Assembly (NCBI RefSeq): GCF_013487865.1
Contig: NZ_CP047409.1
Coordinates: 620,001 to 684,000, forward strand
Direction of reading: 5' to 3'
DNA: 64,000 nucleotides
Origin: Lactobacillus johnsonii
GTDB taxonomy: Bacteria; Bacillota; Bacilli; Lactobacillales; Lactobacillaceae
The position numbers and the translations under genes were made by a program. Shown one piece after another: positions 15,131-23,031 of this stretch; positions within the stretch are counted from its first letter, which is position 1; each line of letters starts with the position of its first letter. Under the pieces are notes generated by a model. That model worked only from the letters and a program-made list of their open reading frames with translations, searched no databases and was not told the DNA's origin.

Positions 15131-17290
15131 ATGTTATTCAAATATAAATCTGTTTATGTACCTCAAGTAGATGAGATGGATTGCGGAGTTGCTTGTCTAG
15201 CAATGATCTTAAAGCAGTATCAATCTCGTGTGTCTTTAGCACATTTGCGTCACGAAGCTCGCACAAATCTTGAAGGCACAACTACGCTGGGACTAGTTAA
15301 AACAGCACAGAAATTTAATTTTAAAACTGAAGCCGTAAAAGCTGATATGTCTCTTTTTAATGAGGATACTATTCAATACCCTTTTATCGTGCATGTTCTT
15401 AAGCAAGGAGAATTACTTCATTATTACGTAGTTCTTAAAAATACTAAGAATTACTTAGTAATTGCCGATCCTGATCCATCAGTTGGCATAATAAAGATGC
15501 CTAAAGATAAATTTGCTCAAGAATGGACTGGTATTGCGCTTTTTATGGTTCCGAATGAAGATTTTGAACCAATTAAAGAAAAGAAAAATAACCTATGGTC
15601 TCTCTTTCCATATATGTTTAAGCAAAAGCGGCTGATGATTAATATCATTTTAGCCGCTTTATTAATGACAATAATTAGTATTTGTAGTTCATACTTTGTG
15701 CAAGGAATAATCGATACTTATATTCCCGATGGAACTTATCAGACTCTTTCAATTTTAGCTGTTGGACTATTAATTGCTTATATTTTTAATTCAATCTTTT
15801 CTTATGGACAGAATTTTTTATTAAATGTTCTAGGTCAAAGATTAAGTATTGATTTAAACCTCCAATATATAAGGCATATTTTTGAATTGCCAATGGAATT
15901 CTTTGTGACTAGAAGAACTGGTGAAATAACCTCACGTTTCTCTGATGCAAGTAGAATTATTGATGCTCTAGCAAGTACTGTTATTTCACTTTTCTTAGAC
16001 TTAGCGATTGTAATTGTAATGGGACTAGTGTTAGCTGCTCAAAATATGACCTTATTTGGAATCACATTATTAGCTTTACCAGTATATGCTGTAGTAATTC
16101 TGGGATTTACTAAGAAATTTGAAAAGTTAAATGATGAACAAATGGAGAGCAATGCAGTACTAAGTTCTTCAGTCATCGAAGATATTCAAGGTATTGAAAC
16201 TATCAAAGCTCTCAATAGTGAAGATACAAGATATCGTAGAATCGATAGCCAATTTGTAAATTATTTAAAGAAGTCATTTAAATATAGTAAGGCTGAGAGT
16301 TTGCAGACGGCGTTAAAGACATTTATTCAACTATCTCTTAATGTAATTATTTTATGGGTTGGCGCACGAGTAGTGATGCAAGGACAGATGAGTATCGGTC
16401 AATTAATGACTTTTAATGCGTTACTATCTTATTTCATTGACCCACTTCAAAATATTATTAACTTACAACCTCGTCTTCAATCAGCTAGTGTTGCACAAAA
16501 TAGATTGAACGAGGTTTATCAGGTGCAAAGTGAATTTAATGCAGATACTTCTATCCAGAACTCAGCTGCTTTAGAAGGAATGATTGAATACAAGCATGTT
16601 GATTATCGATATGGTTATGGGACGGATGTTTTAAAAAACATTAATCTAAAAATTAAGCCAGATGAAAAATTAGCAATTGTTGGCATGAGTGGATCAGGAA
16701 AATCGACAATGGTTAAGTTACTCGTTGATTTCTTTTCACCAAGTAAGGGAGAAGTAACTTTAAATGGTCATGCAACTAGTGAAGTTAATAAACATACCTT
16801 ACGCTCATATGTTAACTATGTTCCTCAAACGCCATATATCTTTTCTGGAACAGTTAAGAAGAATTTATTACTCGGCTGCAGACCGGATATTAGCGAAGAA
16901 GATGTAATTAAAGCCTGTCAGATTGCTGGAATTGATCAGGAGATAGCTAGTTTGCCACTACAATTCGAGACAAAGTTAGATGAGAATGCCAAGATTTTAT
17001 CCGGTGGACAAAAGCAGAGATTAACTATTGCTAGAGCATTACTCTCGCCAGCAAAAGTTTTTATCTTTGATGAAGTAACAAGTGGTTTAGATACAATTAC
17101 AGAAAAAAGAGTAGTTGACAATCTTATGAAACTAAAAGACAAGACAATCATTTTTATTGCACACCGTCTAGCCATTGCAGAACGTGCAGATAAGGTGGTT
17201 GTAATTGACCAGGGGCAGATTGTTGAAGAAGGAAGTCATGAAGAGCTTATGGAGCAACATGGTTTTTATTATGACTTAGTAAAGGGATAG
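15131..17290 (+). CDS. bacteriocin/pheromone ABC exporter with C39 peptidase
   Basis: Inner-membrane exporter of 719 residues that cuts double-glycine leaders and secretes the peptide. The N-terminal C39 protease has Cys 18 (EMDCGVACLAM), His 97 (LLHYYV) and Asp 113 (ADPDP). A six-helix membrane domain spans about 165-450. The ATPase has Walker A GMSGSGKST near 518-526, the signature LSGGQKQR and Walker B VFIFDEVTSGLD. All catalytic motifs are intact. ATG 15131 follows a modest AAAGG. Its substrate here should be the pheromone at 11358. It is in an operon with the regulator upstream and the accessory gene downstream. Confidence 0.93.
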   Translation: MLFKYKSVYVPQVDEMDCGVACLAMILKQYQSRVSLAHLRHEARTNLEGTTTLGLVKTAQKFNFKTEAVKADMSLFNEDTIQYPFIVHVLKQGELLHYYVVLKNTKNYLVIADPDPSVGIIKMPKDKFAQEWTGIALFMVPNEDFEPIKEKKNNLWSLFPYMFKQKRLMINIILAALLMTIISICSSYFVQGIIDTYIPDGTYQTLSILAVGLLIAYIFNSIFSYGQNFLLNVLGQRLSIDLNLQYIRHIFELPMEFFVTRRTGEITSRFSDASRIIDALASTVISLFLDLAIVIVMGLVLAAQNMTLFGITLLALPVYAVVILGFTKKFEKLNDEQMESNAVLSSSVIEDIQGIETIKALNSEDTRYRRIDSQFVNYLKKSFKYSKAESLQTALKTFIQLSLNVIILWVGARVVMQGQMSIGQLMTFNALLSYFIDPLQNIINLQPRLQSASVAQNRLNEVYQVQSEFNADTSIQNSAALEGMIEYKHVDYRYGYGTDVLKNINLKIKPDEKLAIVGMSGSGKSTMVKLLVDFFSPSKGEVTLNGHATSEVNKHTLRSYVNYVPQTPYIFSGTVKKNLLLGCRPDISEEDVIKACQIAGIDQEIASLPLQFETKLDENAKILSGGQKQRLTIARALLSPAKVFIFDEVTSGLDTITEKRVVDNLMKLKDKTIIFIAHRLAIAERADKVVVIDQGQIVEEGSHEELMEQHGFYYDLVKG

Positions 17291-17300
17291 GTGAAGATAG

Positions 17301-17894
17301 ATGGACGTAAAAGACTATGAAAGCACAGAATTCTATTCCTATAAATTTAAAAATTTTTCGACAATGATTATTATTCCAGCTGCTATTCTTGTCTTCCTTG
17401 TATTTATTGGTTCTTTTTTTGCAATTAGACAGAGTACAGTTTCTTCAGTCGGAGTTATTGAGCCAGTGACTGTGATTAAACAAAAAACTACTAATTATGA
17501 TGAGGGGCAAATTGTAACAAAACATGGTCAAAAATGGGTAGCTCATATTGATCAAGATGATGCAGTAAATTTGATGCCCATGATAGCAGCCAAGAAACAG
17601 GTGAAGATAATCACTTACGTACCAAGTAATAAGGTTTCGGCTATTAAAAAGGGACAGACGATAAACTTTTCTGTCCCAACAGGAGATGGCTTGACCAGTA
17701 GATTAATTGGTAAAGTGAGAGAAATTGGCGTTTATCCAGTAAATATAAATAAGCAGAGTGGCTATGAGATCATCTCGACTGCGAAAATTAATGATGAAAA
17801 TGTTAAGTATGGGATGCAGGGAAATGCGACAATTCTCACGGGTAGTAGCACTTATTTTGAATACTTTTTAGATAAGATCTTGAATAAGAAATAA
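17301..17894 (+). CDS. bacteriocin export accessory protein
   Basis: 197-residue bitopic membrane protein: short cytoplasmic N-terminus, one hydrophobic helix at about 22-45, then an extracytoplasmic part with beta-rich segments. It occupies the place of the HlyD-like accessory factor in class II bacteriocin loci, which is usually about 450 residues and has a coiled-coil hairpin. Here only the parts flanking the hairpin seem present. It follows the exporter by 10 bases with GGTGAAG at a suitable distance. The short form may be normal for this species group; I cannot exclude a deletion. Confidence 0.75.
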   Translation: MDVKDYESTEFYSYKFKNFSTMIIIPAAILVFLVFIGSFFAIRQSTVSSVGVIEPVTVIKQKTTNYDEGQIVTKHGQKWVAHIDQDDAVNLMPMIAAKKQVKIITYVPSNKVSAIKKGQTINFSVPTGDGLTSRLIGKVREIGVYPVNINKQSGYEIISTAKINDENVKYGMQGNATILTGSSTYFEYFLDKILNKK

Positions 17895-17938
17895 GTTTGA
17901 TAAAATGATGTTAAATCATATTAGGTGAGGACAGAAAT

Positions 17939-18223
17939 ATGAATGAAAATAAGCTAAAAATGATGTTGACTAAAATCAAAGCAAATGTTGATATTGCAAC
18001 TGATCCAGAAGCACAAAAACTAATTGAATCAGCACTTGATGCAGTAGATAGAAAAATTGATTTACAAAAAGTTATGCATGATCTAAAGCAAGATATTAAT
18101 ATGTATTCTGTGGCGCATGGATTTAAGCTACCAGAGACTTTGACAAAGTTACAGCTTTTATTAGATAAAAATCCTGATAAATGGGTTGGTGCAGGTGCTG
18201 GTGGAGTTTGGCCAGTAATCTAG
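17939..18223 (+). CDS. bacteriocin immunity-like protein (enterocin A immunity type)
   Basis: 94 residues, mostly helical, without membrane helices. Size and pattern fit the four-helix-bundle immunity proteins of pediocin-like bacteriocins. The C-terminus is unusual: DKWVGAGAGGVWPVI, rich in Gly and Trp. The C-terminus decides specificity in this family. The protein at 19464-19778 is a paralog with a similar Trp/Gly-rich tail. RBS AGGTGAGG is upstream. No bacteriocin gene accompanies it. The family call is by eye and moderate. Confidence 0.65.
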   Translation: MNENKLKMMLTKIKANVDIATDPEAQKLIESALDAVDRKIDLQKVMHDLKQDINMYSVAHGFKLPETLTKLQLLLDKNPDKWVGAGAGGVWPVI

Positions 18224-18240
18224 ATATAAATAGAATTTTT

Positions 18241-18290
18241 AAAAGTACCGAATTAGTCACAAACAATACTAATTTGGTACTTTTTATTTT
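18241..18290 (+). terminator. terminator-like hairpin overlapping regulatory site C
   Basis: AGTACCGAATTAGT pairs with ACTAATTTGGTACT with one G-T pair, then TTTTTATTTTT. It would end the transcript that runs from the regulator through the first immunity gene. Confidence 0.65.
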
Positions 18291-18314
18291 TGGACAATTT
18301 TAAAATGCTAAAAT
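18250..18314 (+). promoter_or_regulatory. candidate LytTR-type regulated promoter (site C)
   Basis: Direct repeats GAATTAGTC at 18250 and AATTTGGTA at 18271 start 21 bases apart. The extended minus-10 TGC-TAAAAT has its hexamer at 18309-18314, 38 bases after the second repeat. The same stretch also forms an inverted repeat (TACCGAATTAGT with ACTAATTTGGTA) followed by T residues, so it can double as a terminator for the upstream immunity gene. Confidence 0.6.
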
Positions 18315-18352
18315 TTAAATCTATAGGGAAAATAATTAGGAAGGAAAAATAA

Positions 18353-18586
18353 ATGAAAATTATTGAGGCCAATGAAAAAGCAGCTTCAAGAAAAGAAAGA
18401 TGGATAGTCCTAAGTATAAGTTTGATCTTCGGAGACTTAATGAACAAATTATTTTTACGGTTGACTTCGATTGATAGCTTTATTCTAAGCATGGTAATTG
18501 GAATCGGAAGCATGTATTTGCTTGAGAGTGGATATTATTATTTTAGAGATGATATTCAGAAAATAATAGAAAAGTTCAAGAAGTAA
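18353..18586 (+). CDS. small two-helix membrane protein of the immunity cluster (copy 1)
   Basis: 77 residues: charged N-terminus MKIIEANEKAASRKERW, then two hydrophobic helices at about 17-32 and 40-58 and a basic tail. It is a paralog of the protein at 19110-19340: both share the pattern M-K-(I/F)-I-E, WIV, (L/I)NKLFL-LT and YYY. ATG 18353 has GGAAGGA upstream. First gene after candidate promoter C. The context suggests immunity or protection against a bacteriocin, but I do not recognise the family. Confidence 0.7.
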   Translation: MKIIEANEKAASRKERWIVLSISLIFGDLMNKLFLRLTSIDSFILSMVIGIGSMYLLESGYYYFRDDIQKIIEKFKK

Positions 18587-18629
18587 TAGGTTTATTCATC
18601 TCAACTTAAATTTTAGGAGGAGAATAAAA

Positions 18630-18905
18630 ATGGCTATAGGATACATTCCAATTATTTTACTTTTAATAATTGCTTTAGGTAATATTACTATTTCACTAAA
18701 ATTGCATAAGATAGTCAGAACCTCTGACGCCTCAAATATCTTAGTGTTTGGAATAGTGACCATGGTTATTTTTGCCTTAAAAGATTTAGATTCATTTTCT
18801 TGGAGTTCAGCAATTGCTTGTATTTTTATGAGTATCGTTGTCTTTAAAGATCTATATAATGAATATCAACTTCAAATAAAAAATAAGTCTGAGGAACATA
18901 ACTAA
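18630..18905 (+). CDS. small three-helix membrane protein of the immunity cluster (copy 1)
   Basis: 91 residues with three hydrophobic segments (about 4-22, 38-52, 57-74) and a charged tail LYNEYQLQIKNKSEEHN. It shares length, helix pattern, an SxKxHK motif after helix 1 and an E/QYxxQxxN tail with the protein at 19781-20065. Three- to four-helix proteins of this size serve as immunity proteins for two-peptide bacteriocins such as lactacin F. RBS TAGGAGGAG is strong. Its stop overlaps the next gene's ATG. Confidence 0.7.
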   Translation: MAIGYIPIILLLIIALGNITISLKLHKIVRTSDASNILVFGIVTMVIFALKDLDSFSWSSAIACIFMSIVVFKDLYNEYQLQIKNKSEEHN

Positions 18906-19123
18906 TGAGAAAGCCATTAACGATTAGATGCATCTTCGCGGGATTTGCTTTTTGTTTACTTCAAACTCTAGGGGATATATTGGTCGGTAGTCAATTAACT
19001 CTTTGGATAATTCTCGGTAATATTCTGTGGGGAGTAATTTTTGCTTACTTAATGTTTAAATTATTAAAAAGAATGCAAGTGCGAAAGAAGCATCAAAGGA
19101 AAGATACAGATGAAATTTATTGA
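18905..19123 (+). CDS. small two-helix membrane protein
   Basis: 72 residues with two hydrophobic segments (about 8-26 and 31-53) and a very basic tail LLKRMQVRKKHQRKDTDE. No double-glycine leader, so it is not a bacteriocin precursor. ATG 18905 overlaps the stop of the gene before (ATGA-style), and GAGGAAC lies upstream. The next gene starts inside its 3' end. Tight coupling makes it part of the immunity block. Family not recognised. Confidence 0.65.
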   Translation: MRKPLTIRCIFAGFAFCLLQTLGDILVGSQLTLWIILGNILWGVIFAYLMFKLLKRMQVRKKHQRKDTDEIY

Positions 19124-19340
19124 AACCACTAATAAGAAAGATGCCCATACTGAGGAATGGATCGTAATTATTCTCAGTGTGATCTTTGCATATTTGATTA
19201 ATAAACTATTTTTATCTTTGACTAATAGCACTAGTATTACAGTGAGTCTTGTAGTTCTAATTGCGAGCATGAGTGTTTTTTCAATCACTTACTATTATGG
19301 TAAAGATAAACTCCAACAAAGGCTAAAAAGCAAAAAGTAA
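19110..19340 (+). CDS. small two-helix membrane protein of the immunity cluster (copy 2)
   Basis: 76 residues; paralog of the protein at 18353-18586, with the same two-helix layout (WIVIILSVIFAYLINKLFL, then a second helix and YYYGKDKLQQ). It starts 14 bases inside the preceding gene, with AAGGAAAG upstream. The duplication of this type together with the three-helix and soluble immunity types suggests that a whole module was copied and then diverged. Confidence 0.7.
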   Translation: MKFIETTNKKDAHTEEWIVIILSVIFAYLINKLFLSLTNSTSITVSLVVLIASMSVFSITYYYGKDKLQQRLKSKK

Positions 19341-19345
19341 GAACC

Positions 19346-19410
19346 AAATTGGTTGTAAAAAGTGCTAAATCGATCCAATTATCATTCTTATTAAAAAATG
19401 ATAGTAAAAT
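19346..19410 (+). promoter_or_regulatory. candidate LytTR-type regulated promoter (site D)
   Basis: Repeats AAATTGGTT at 19346 and AAATCGATC at 19367 start 21 bases apart; the second is a poorer match. TAAAAT at 19405-19410 is 38 bases after the second repeat, the same spacing as site C. A further direct repeat, ATGATAGTA at 19398 and 19421, is also present with a 23-base period and no known role. Confidence 0.45.
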
Positions 19411-19463
19411 TAATAAATGAATGATAGTATTTAAACAAATATAATCCTTTGGAGGACAAAAAC

Positions 19464-19778
19464 ATGAAAAATGAATTGGCACAAGTATTGAATGATTTCA
19501 TTTCACTTGCTAAGACTCATTATGATCGAAAAGGTAACGAATACTTATTAGAACAATTAGAGATTGCCTTAGATAAGACGAATAACAATGTTCAAGATGC
19601 GGTAAACGAAGCACGAACAACCTATCAAAATGTGAATACGATTTGTTTAGTAAACCATCTCCATTTAGAAAAAGATGAAGAGGCATTACTTGAAAAAATT
19701 AAAGAAATTTCAATGAGTAAAGGCTGGCTTGGTGGCTTAAACAGCTGGAATACTACCAATACTTGGCCTGGAAGGTAG
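19464..19778 (+). CDS. bacteriocin immunity-like protein (enterocin A immunity type), copy 2
   Basis: 104 residues, helical and soluble, paralog of the protein at 17939. The tail KGWLGGLNSWNTTNTWPGR is again rich in Trp, Gly and Asn and unlike the body. ATG 19464 follows GGAGGA; the open frame extends 15 bases upstream through a TTG that lies inside that ribosome site. It has its own candidate regulated promoter. The next gene starts two bases after its stop. Confidence 0.68.
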   Translation: MKNELAQVLNDFISLAKTHYDRKGNEYLLEQLEIALDKTNNNVQDAVNEARTTYQNVNTICLVNHLHLEKDEEALLEKIKEISMSKGWLGGLNSWNTTNTWPGR

Positions 19779-19780
19779 GA

Positions 19781-20065
19781 ATGAAAATGCAAGCTTTTTA
19801 TTATGCAATGCCAACTTTAGCAGTAATTGTAATTGCAGCATATATTTTTACTTCAGTTAAGATTCATAAGTTTATCTGGTTTTCACCAGTTGTTTATTTA
19901 GCTTTGATAGGAAGTATAGGACTCTGGATTAAAATTGGTACAAATATTTTTTCTACCTCAGAAACTGGAGTTTTCGGATTGCTTACACTAGAAGCAATTC
20001 TCTTAGAGGGAATTATTGAAGAATATAGATATCAAAAACAGAATCTTGAAAAGAATGAAGAGTAG
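19781..20065 (+). CDS. small three-helix membrane protein of the immunity cluster (copy 2)
   Basis: 94 residues with three hydrophobic segments and the tail IIEEYRYQKQNLEKNEE. Paralog in layout of the protein at 18630. ATG 19781 has GGAAGGTAGG just upstream, overlapping the end of the immunity gene. Last gene of the cluster, ended by a U-tailed hairpin. Confidence 0.68.
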   Translation: MKMQAFYYAMPTLAVIVIAAYIFTSVKIHKFIWFSPVVYLALIGSIGLWIKIGTNIFSTSETGVFGLLTLEAILLEGIIEEYRYQKQNLEKNEE

Positions 20066-20085
20066 CAAAGTAGCTACTCTTTTTT
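20058..20085 (+). terminator. terminator of the immunity cluster
   Basis: AAGAGTAGC pairs with GCTACTCTT around AAAGTA, followed by T residues. The stem overlaps the last codons of the preceding gene. Confidence 0.85.
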
Positions 20086-20128
20086 AATATATCAGCTTTA
20101 TGTGCATCTTTTCTCAAAGTGAACTAAA

Positions 20129-22960
20129 ATGGAGCTGGAAAAAGGAATAGAAGTGATAACTTTGACTGAAAAAGATGATGAAGACGATGAGATAATTAAG
20201 GTGGCTCAATTATCCGTCGAAGATGCATTAAAAGAATTAAATACAGAGCAAGCTGGTTTAACTATTGATGAAGTACATACTTTGCAGCAAACATATGGAA
20301 AAAATGTTTTTGCTAAAGCAAAACAAGAACCACTATGGAAGAAGTTTATAGCTAACTTTACAAGTTTAATGGCGATTTTACTTTGGGTAGCAGGGATAAT
20401 AGCTTTCTGCGCAAATTTAGTACAACTAGGAATTGCCATTTGGGCTGTAAATATTATTAATGGGATTTTTAGTTTTTGGCAGGAATTTCAGGCTGATAAG
20501 GCAACCGAAGCTTTAGCGAATATGTTACCTTCATATACTCGTGTTGTGAGAAATGGTAAAGAAGAAAAAATTCTGGCTAAAGACTTAGTACCAGGTGACA
20601 TAGTCAAACTAGAAGAAGGGGACGATATCCCAGCTGATATTCGTGTGATTGCGGCAACAAGTGCTCAGGTAGATCAATCATCCCTAACTGGTGAAGTAAA
20701 TCCAGTGCATAAAGATACACATCGAATTGAAAACGTCGAAAAGAAAAATCATGCTGATCTTAATAACATGATTTTTTCTGGTACAAACATGATGAAAGGA
20801 AACGTTACAGGTGCTGTTGTTAAGACAGGAATGAATACTGACTTTGGTAAAATTGCTGAATTGACACAAAATGTTAAGCAACAAAAGAGTCCACTTGAAA
20901 AAGAACTTGATACTTTAACGAAACAAATTTCAATTCTAGCAATTTCTATTGGTATTATTTTCTTCTTAGTTGCAACTTTCTTTGTACATTATCCTTTAGT
21001 AAAAGCCTTTGTTTTTGCTTTAGGGATGATTGTGGCTTTTATTCCAGAAGGATTAGAGCCAACTGTTACATTGTCCTTGGCTGGAGCAGTTCAAAGAATG
21101 GCAAAAAAGCATGCCTTGATTAAGCGTTTATCTAGTGTTGAAACGCTAGGGTCAACTTCTGTCATTTGTTCTGATAAAACAGGTACTTTAACTAAGAACG
21201 AAATGACCGTAAAAGAACTTTGGACTTTAGAGAAGAGCTATCATGTTTCGGGTGAAGGTTATGCAGTGCGGGGTCATATTAAAGAAGGACCAACGCATAT
21301 TTTTGCAAAAGATAATGACACCTTGAAGGAAGTATTACTTGGTGGTGTTTTTGCAGATAATGCAAGAATTCAAAAGCCTGATAAGCAACATCCGCGCTAC
21401 CAAATCTTAGGTGATCCAACTGAAGCTTGCCTTGAAGTTGTTGCAAGAAAAGGAAAGATAGATGTTGAAGCAGAAGTAGAAAAGACACCACGCGTTAAAG
21501 AATTGCCATTTGATTCAAGTAGAAAAATGATGACAGTAATTCAGAGCTCCGATGGTACACACCGTTTCAATACCTATACTAAGGGTGCCCAAAATTGTGT
21601 GGTTGATAAATGTACTTCTTACCTATGTGATGGTAAAATTCAGCCTATTACCCAGGAAATAAAAGATAAGATTATGCGAGCAAATGACGGCTATGCTAAA
21701 GATGGCTTGCGTGTCTTAGCAGTTGCTGGCCGTAATCTTGATCAAAAGATAATGGATAATTTAGATCTTGCAACAATTGATACAGTTGAAAGAGATCTCA
21801 CCTTCTTAGGGTTAACCGTTATGATGGATCCGCCAAGAGCCGAAGTTTATAAGGCGGCACGTGAATGCCGCAAGGCTGGAATTAAAGTTACGATGGTTAC
21901 TGGTGACTATGGTTTGACCGCTAAGAGTATTGCTCGTGAAATTGGCTTGACTGATCCTGATAAGCCACTGACAGTCATTACTGGGGATGCTTTAAAGACG
22001 ATGCCTGATAAGGAGTTAAGACATTATCTTGAAGGTGAAGTTGTTTTTGCTAGAATGGCCCCTGAACAAAAATACCGTGTTGTTTCGATGTATGAAAAAA
22101 TGGGTAAAATCGTTGCTGCCACTGGAGACGGCGTTAATGACGCACCTGCTTTAAAGAAAGCAAATATTGGTATCGCTATGGGTGGAACGGGTACTGATGT
22201 TGCAAAAGAAGCAGCCGATATGATTTTGGCTGATGATAATTTTGCTTCTATTGTAGGTGCTATTAAAGAAGGACGCGGTGTATACAGCAATATTCGTAAG
22301 TTCTTAATTTACATTTTGAACTCAAATATGCCTGAAGCCGTTCCATCTGTTCTGTTTTTACTTTCAGGTGGGGCAATTCCATTGGCTTTGACTGTAATGG
22401 AAATTTTATTTATTGACCTAGGTACTGACATGATTCCAGCTCTAGGTTTAGGACGAGAAGATCCTGAAAAAGGAATTATGGATCGGCCTCCAAGATCACC
22501 AAAGGATCATTTGATTAATAAAGATGTCCTGGCAAAAGCCTTTCTCTGGTATGGTTTAATTGCTTCGATAATTGCGACAGCTGCCTTCTTCATTGCTAAC
22601 TTTTATCGTGGTCATATTTTTCCTAATTTGCCAGCAAGCGGCTGGGACTATCGCCAAGCAACTACTGTAACTTTAGCGGCAATTATTTTTTGTCAGATTG
22701 CGGCAGTCTTAAATATTCGGTATGCTAGACAGTCAATGTTTAACAAATATTTCTTTAAGAATTCGATGATTTTTATTGGGATCATTATGGAAATTGTCTT
22801 GCTACTATGCATTTCTTATGTGCCAGTCTTTCAGTCATTTTTTGGTACCGAGCCGCTTAATGCACATGATTGGATGATGCTAGTATGTATCCCGATACCA
22901 TTAATTTTAATTGACGAGTTAAGAAAATGGATTTTAAGAAAAGAGTCAAAAAATAAATAA
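20129..22960 (+). CDS. P-type cation-transporting ATPase
   Basis: Membrane pump of 943 residues, P2 type. The actuator motif LTGE is at 186-189, phospho-acceptor Asp 349 in CSDKTGTLT, and the hinge ATGDGVNDAP near 670. About ten membrane helices are expected. The ion-site motif in helix 4 reads PEGLEPTVTL at 307-316, where Ca pumps usually have PEGLP; the substrate is therefore uncertain (Ca, Na or other). The start is ambiguous: ATG 20129 has a weak ribosome site, while GTG 20153 has AAAAAGGA upstream. It is a single gene between two terminators. Confidence 0.9.
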   Translation: MELEKGIEVITLTEKDDEDDEIIKVAQLSVEDALKELNTEQAGLTIDEVHTLQQTYGKNVFAKAKQEPLWKKFIANFTSLMAILLWVAGIIAFCANLVQLGIAIWAVNIINGIFSFWQEFQADKATEALANMLPSYTRVVRNGKEEKILAKDLVPGDIVKLEEGDDIPADIRVIAATSAQVDQSSLTGEVNPVHKDTHRIENVEKKNHADLNNMIFSGTNMMKGNVTGAVVKTGMNTDFGKIAELTQNVKQQKSPLEKELDTLTKQISILAISIGIIFFLVATFFVHYPLVKAFVFALGMIVAFIPEGLEPTVTLSLAGAVQRMAKKHALIKRLSSVETLGSTSVICSDKTGTLTKNEMTVKELWTLEKSYHVSGEGYAVRGHIKEGPTHIFAKDNDTLKEVLLGGVFADNARIQKPDKQHPRYQILGDPTEACLEVVARKGKIDVEAEVEKTPRVKELPFDSSRKMMTVIQSSDGTHRFNTYTKGAQNCVVDKCTSYLCDGKIQPITQEIKDKIMRANDGYAKDGLRVLAVAGRNLDQKIMDNLDLATIDTVERDLTFLGLTVMMDPPRAEVYKAARECRKAGIKVTMVTGDYGLTAKSIAREIGLTDPDKPLTVITGDALKTMPDKELRHYLEGEVVFARMAPEQKYRVVSMYEKMGKIVAATGDGVNDAPALKKANIGIAMGGTGTDVAKEAADMILADDNFASIVGAIKEGRGVYSNIRKFLIYILNSNMPEAVPSVLFLLSGGAIPLALTVMEILFIDLGTDMIPALGLGREDPEKGIMDRPPRSPKDHLINKDVLAKAFLWYGLIASIIATAAFFIANFYRGHIFPNLPASGWDYRQATTVTLAAIIFCQIAAVLNIRYARQSMFNKYFFKNSMIFIGIIMEIVLLLCISYVPVFQSFFGTEPLNAHDWMMLVCIPIPLILIDELRKWILRKESKNK

Positions 22961-22965
22961 ACTTT

Positions 22966-22994
22966 AACTGCTAGTTTTAACTAGCAGTTTTTTC
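22966..22994 (+). terminator. terminator of the P-type ATPase gene
   Basis: AACTGCTAG and CTAGCAGTT with a TTTTAA loop, then TTTT. Confidence 0.87.
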
Positions 22995-23031
22995 TTGCTA
23001 AAATAGTAAAAATACGGAAGGTGGCGAAAGT

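Noticed and set aside
18905-19123. Possible bacteriocin precursor
   Set aside because: No double-glycine leader or signal peptide; two membrane helices and a basic tail fit a membrane protein better.
19398-19429. ATGATAGTA direct repeats as the LytTR sites
   Set aside because: Their period is 23 bp, not 21, and they overlap or follow the likely minus-10; the pair at 19346/19367 fits the other promoters better.
22024-22290. Minus-strand open frame inside the P-type ATPase gene
   Set aside because: No ribosome site or family motif; lies wholly opposite a well-supported gene.
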